From NCBI GenBank assembly GCA_034437275.1, contig DAOTUD010000114.1, positions 1 to 9,017 on the forward strand: 9,017 nt of DNA. The letters are read 5' to 3'. A program made the position numbers and the translations under genes. Under the pieces are notes generated by a model. It was not told the origin of the DNA, searched no databases, and saw nothing but the letters and a program-made list of their open reading frames with translations. Shown one piece after another: positions 6,449-9,017 of this stretch. This stretch comes from TC-15 sp034437275 (GTDB lineage: Bacteria; Chloroflexota; Anaerolineae; Aggregatilineales; Aggregatilineaceae). Within the stretch, counting starts at the first letter, position 1; the number at the start of each line of letters is the position of its first letter.

Positions 6449-7638
6449 ACAACCTGAGTCTCTGCATAATTGGGGATGGCGGGAATGTACACATGCAAAA
6501 CCGCACCCGCGTTTTTGCTGAACATGGACACGACGTCACACTTATAACAGAACGCCCCAGCGGATTGTCCGGGATCGATGAGGTTGTGATTCCGATACCT
6601 GAAGGTAATCCGGTTGGGACTGTACGCAGTCTGTTCAGATATATTCGGGAATTGCGGAACGCGAATGCTGATGTGTATCATCTTCACAATGCGCGAAAGC
6701 TCGGTAGTTGGGCGGTACCCATTGCGAACGTTCACCCCTATGTCATCAGCACACTAGGTACAGATGTTCTATTCGATGAACGCAAGTCCATCAGTGATTT
6801 CCAACGATACTTGACAATGGAAGTGCTGCGGAAAGCATCTCGCATCACCTGTGAATCACAACATGCCAGGGAAAAAATCCAGAGTTGGGGAGATTTCGAT
6901 TCCAGATTGATGCAGGTTCGCTGGGGAATAAGCCTTAAGCAATTTCAGCGTAGGGATGTAGATGGCTTGCGAGAGCGTTTAGGCTTTTCGTCTGATTCCC
7001 CCGTCATTTTGAGTCCCAGGATACCGCGACCGTTTTACAACATCCATCTGATTATTGATGCAATTTCGAATGTAATTGCACAGTATCCACAGGCAAGACT
7101 CGTCATTACAGAGTATAACGGTGATCCCGACTATAAACAGGAATTGGTTGAACAGGTTGGCAAACTGGGAATAAATAATAATGTATCGTTCGTTGGATCA
7201 CTCAGTCAATCAGAGTTGATCGATTTCTACAGCCTGAGTGATATTGTGGTCATGGTTCCGCCATCTGATGCGAAACCACAGTCTCTCCTGGAAGCGATGG
7301 CATGCGAAACGCCCGTTGTTCTGGGTGATTTGGTCCACTACCGTGAGTTCGTCACCCATCTCAACGACTGCTACTTCGTGCCAATCTCATCTGAAGGTAT
7401 TGCGGCAGGCGTCAACCACCTTCTATCCGATGAAAATCTCCGCACACATATTGCAGCCAATGGGCGTCAGACAGTCGAAACGATTGCGGATTTTGATCAG
7501 GAAGTGGATCGCGTTGAACAGATGTTGCATCAACTGGCACAGAAGAATAGCCCAAGATCTCGCCCCCCGATTGACTGGCGAATATTGAGCAAAGCATTTG
7601 GTCTGGGTTTCCAGCATTTGATCCAAAAGGCTTTTTGA
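6445..7638 (+). CDS. Family 4-type glycosyltransferase
   Basis: GT-B-fold glycosyltransferase of 397 residues, probably membrane-associated on the cytoplasmic side and adding a sugar to the growing repeat unit. The N-terminal domain begins with LCIIGDGGNVHMQNR (6-20) and GHDVTLITE (28-36), then DVYHLHNARK (76-85) and STLGTDVLFDE (102-112). The C-terminal domain carries VILSPRIPRP (187-196), NNVSFVGSLSQSEL (245-258) and SDAKPQSLLEAMACETPVV (274-292). The acidic pair there is Asp275-x7-Glu283 instead of the classical Glu-x7-Glu. The DxxxH-like N-terminus and the 'STLGTD' block are typical of polysaccharide-cluster GT4 enzymes. Its ATG overlaps the aminotransferase stop. Given the pathway just upstream, transfer of ManNAc3NAcA is possible, but donor and acceptor cannot be read from the sequence. 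Confidence 0.87.
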   Translation: MNNLSLCIIGDGGNVHMQNRTRVFAEHGHDVTLITERPSGLSGIDEVVIPIPEGNPVGTVRSLFRYIRELRNANADVYHLHNARKLGSWAVPIANVHPYVISTLGTDVLFDERKSISDFQRYLTMEVLRKASRITCESQHAREKIQSWGDFDSRLMQVRWGISLKQFQRRDVDGLRERLGFSSDSPVILSPRIPRPFYNIHLIIDAISNVIAQYPQARLVITEYNGDPDYKQELVEQVGKLGINNNVSFVGSLSQSELIDFYSLSDIVVMVPPSDAKPQSLLEAMACETPVVLGDLVHYREFVTHLNDCYFVPISSEGIAAGVNHLLSDENLRTHIAANGRQTVETIADFDQEVDRVEQMLHQLAQKNSPRSRPPIDWRILSKAFGLGFQHLIQKAF

Positions 7639-7642
7639 AGCC

Positions 7643-8881
7643 ATGCCTCACATCTGTTTTGTCCTCTTGGACGCCTACTCGCTCTTCAACGATGAAACGA
7701 CCTTCGTTTTTGGCGGTGCGGAAGTGCGCGGAAACCTGCTGGCAAAGGGTCTTTCTGGTCAGCCTGGATTTCGAGTCAGTTGTGTGGTGCGTGATCACGG
7801 TCAGCCGCCGGTGGAGCAGTACGGTGCCGTGACAGTTTATGCCCATACCGGATACGGCGATCCACGAGAGCAGCGTCCTCCGTCCGATGACATCGAACTT
7901 AAGCCCTCATTCCCGTTTGTGCGGATCAAGCGGCTGTCCTTCTCCACTGTCAGATCATTGATCGTTCGCGGTGGGCAGCGTTTGATAGACCGGCTCAAAC
8001 CTGGTGCGGTGACCATTGATGGTTATCCACTGCCGCAGGCGAAGTACACGATTTACGACCAGATCAACGCGGATATTTACTGCCAGTTCGGCACCATCAG
8101 CCGGGTGGCAGAGTTGGCCGCTTACTGTCACATCCGGGGCAAAAAGTTTGTGCTGTTTGGTGCCAGTGACCGAGATTTCATCGCCGCCGATTCAGGCGAT
8201 CCACTCAAGCATGTAGATACATGGTCGTTGAAAATGGTTCGCTACATCGTCGACCATGCACATCTCATCATCACGCAGACTCAACAGCAGGCTGAGTTAC
8301 TGCGGCAGAACTACGGGCATGAGTCTTTTGTTTTGTCGAACCCGGTTGATCTGTCCGAGCCGGTCATTAACGAGGACCGGGAATACGCGCTCTGGGTAGG
8401 CAAATCCGATCCCAAGAAAGACCCCATGCTGTTCATCGACCTGGCACGGCGCTGTCCTGAGATTTCGTTCATGATGATCCTGAACCGTGTCGATGAGATG
8501 ATCCATCAGGACATCCACCAGAACAGGCCGGATAATGTTGAAATCCTGGAATATGTACCTTACGCTGAGATCGACGGCTGTTTTCAGCGTGCGTTCATGC
8601 TGGTCAACACCTCACCGATGGAGGGGTTTCCTAACACATTCTTACAGGCAGGTAAACAGGCTGTGCCGGTACTGTCGTATCGGGTCGATGTAGATGGTTA
8701 TATCGAGCGAGAAGCGTGCGGCATCGTCGCATACGGGGATTTTGAGCGTATGGTGACGGGTTTGCGTGAGATCTATGCGGATTCGGAGAATCGCTACGGA
8801 CGCCATCACCGCACATATGTCGAGCAGAATCACAATCTGGCGGACAAGGTGAGGCTGCTGGCGGAAGCTCTGGTTGGATGA
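7643..8881 (+). CDS. Family 4-type glycosyltransferase, EGFPN subgroup
   Basis: GT-B-fold protein of 412 residues, last gene of the operon in this window. GGAEVRGNLLAKGL at 24-37 is the N-terminal acceptor-side motif of GT4 enzymes. A central spacer with basic residues (about 93-125) follows. The C-terminal nucleotide-sugar domain shows LSNPVD (231-236), YALWVGKSDPKKDPMLF (248-264), VEILEYVPYAEI (299-310) and NTSPMEGFPNTFLQAG (322-337). In the last motif the usual Glu-x7-Glu pair is Glu327-x7-Gln335, a substitution I believe is common in this subgroup. No transmembrane segment is seen. It starts 4 bp after the previous stop, with only AAAAGG 12 bp upstream, so it probably relies on coupling. 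Substrates are unknown. Confidence 0.85.
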   Translation: MPHICFVLLDAYSLFNDETTFVFGGAEVRGNLLAKGLSGQPGFRVSCVVRDHGQPPVEQYGAVTVYAHTGYGDPREQRPPSDDIELKPSFPFVRIKRLSFSTVRSLIVRGGQRLIDRLKPGAVTIDGYPLPQAKYTIYDQINADIYCQFGTISRVAELAAYCHIRGKKFVLFGASDRDFIAADSGDPLKHVDTWSLKMVRYIVDHAHLIITQTQQQAELLRQNYGHESFVLSNPVDLSEPVINEDREYALWVGKSDPKKDPMLFIDLARRCPEISFMMILNRVDEMIHQDIHQNRPDNVEILEYVPYAEIDGCFQRAFMLVNTSPMEGFPNTFLQAGKQAVPVLSYRVDVDGYIEREACGIVAYGDFERMVTGLREIYADSENRYGRHHRTYVEQNHNLADKVRLLAEALVG

Positions 8882-8890
8882 CCACCAGCG

Positions 8891-8920
8891 TTGATTCCAC
8901 TCCAAAGACTATGATATACT
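8891..8920 (+). promoter_or_regulatory. Sigma70-type promoter with extended -10
   Basis: TTGATT at 8891-8896 is separated by 18 bp from TATACT at 8915-8920, and TG at 8912-8913 gives an extended -10 (TGATATACT). Transcription would start near 8927. It lies 10 bp after the last glycosyltransferase stop and points to the right, so it begins a new transcription unit. This is the best promoter match I can find in the window. Confidence 0.65.
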
Positions 8921-8950
8921 GCGCCTATCCGATAATTGTTCTGCTTGCCT

Positions 8951-8957
8951 GGAGGTG
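8951..8957 (+). promoter_or_regulatory. Strong ribosome-binding site (GGAGGTG)
   Basis: GGAGGTG is close to the perfect anti-16S complement. It lies 5 bp before ATG 8963 and 8 bp before ATG 8966, and about 25 bp after the expected transcription start. It implies active translation of whatever follows. Confidence 0.65.
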
Positions 8958-8962
8958 CCGCA

Positions 8963-9001
8963 ATGATGGGTTTTGAGGTGACCCGCTCTTCTCTTATGTA
9001 G
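8963..9001 (+). CDS. 12-codon ORF behind a strong promoter and ribosome-binding site (leader peptide or start of a broken gene)
   Basis: The frame from ATG 8963 encodes MMGFEVTRSSLM and ends at TAG 8999-9001. The other two frames after this ribosome-binding site close at once, at TGA 8964-8966 and TGA 8974-8976. The peptide has no recognisable family. It has no run of one amino acid that would mark a classical attenuation leader. Possible readings are a regulatory leader peptide for a gene beyond the window edge, a gene truncated by a stop or frameshift, or a chance ORF. The short hairpins GGGT/ACCC (8968-8971 with 8981-8984) and GGCA/TGCC (9001-9004 with 9010-9013) are too weak to decide. 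Confidence 0.35.
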   Translation: MMGFEVTRSSLM

Positions 9002-9017
9002 GCACACACTGCCGTGA

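Noticed and set aside
9001..9013. GGCA-CACAC-TGCC hairpin as a terminator
   Set aside because: A 4-bp stem with no following T run is too weak.

Overview
This is a 9-kb bacterial chromosomal segment carrying the sugar-nucleotide and glycosyltransferase part of a surface polysaccharide locus, next to two cell-envelope genes. No rRNA, tRNA, transposase, integrase, CRISPR array or phage gene is visible. The source organism cannot be fixed from the sequence. A Chloroflexota (Anaerolineae-like) bacterium is my tentative guess, resting only on an impression that the M23 peptidase plus laminarinase-like lectin-fold pair at the left edge looks familiar from that phylum.

Left part (1-1413, + strand): the 3' part of a membrane-anchored M23 (LytM-type) metallopeptidase overlaps by 13 bp a protein with a concanavalin-A/GH16-like look but no GH16 catalytic motif. 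This DNA is GC-rich (bases 1021-1080 are 72% GC by hand count).

Middle part (1358-6448): composition drops sharply (bases 1561-1620 are 42% GC). A GT4-type glycosyltransferase lies on the minus strand, and its 3' end runs 56 bp into the lectin-fold gene. A 63-bp divergent intergenic region separates it from a + strand operon of four genes: a UDP-N-acetylglucosamine 2-epimerase family enzyme (WbpI-like), a Gfo/Idh/MocA dehydrogenase of the WlbA/WbpB type, a left-handed beta-helix acetyltransferase (WlbB/WbpD), and a DegT/DnrJ/EryC1 PLP aminotransferase (WlbC/WbpE). Together they match the known route from UDP-GlcNAcA to UDP-2,3-diacetamido-2,3-dideoxy-mannuronic acid (UDP-ManNAc3NAcA): 3-oxidation, transamination, N-acetylation, then 2-epimerisation. 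The first enzyme, the UDP-GlcNAc 6-dehydrogenase (WbpA type), is not in the window.

Right part (6445-8881): two more GT4-type glycosyltransferases follow in the same operon. Most junctions are overlapped or nearly so (ATGA overlaps at 5351 and 6445, gaps of 2 and 4 bp elsewhere), so the six + strand genes are probably transcribed and translated as a unit. The glycosyltransferases probably build the repeat unit that contains the diacetamido-uronic acid. No flippase, polymerase, ligase or initiating phosphoglycosyltransferase is present, so the locus is incomplete here.

Right edge (8882-9017): a good sigma70-type promoter (TTGATT, 18 bp, extended TATACT) is followed by a strong GGAGGTG ribosome-binding site and an open frame of only 12 codons. 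This is the least explained element in the window. Overall the window is a recognisable glycan locus, not a new system. The most useful leads are the compositional junction near 1413, the non-catalytic GH16-like protein, and the promoter with its 12-codon ORF.
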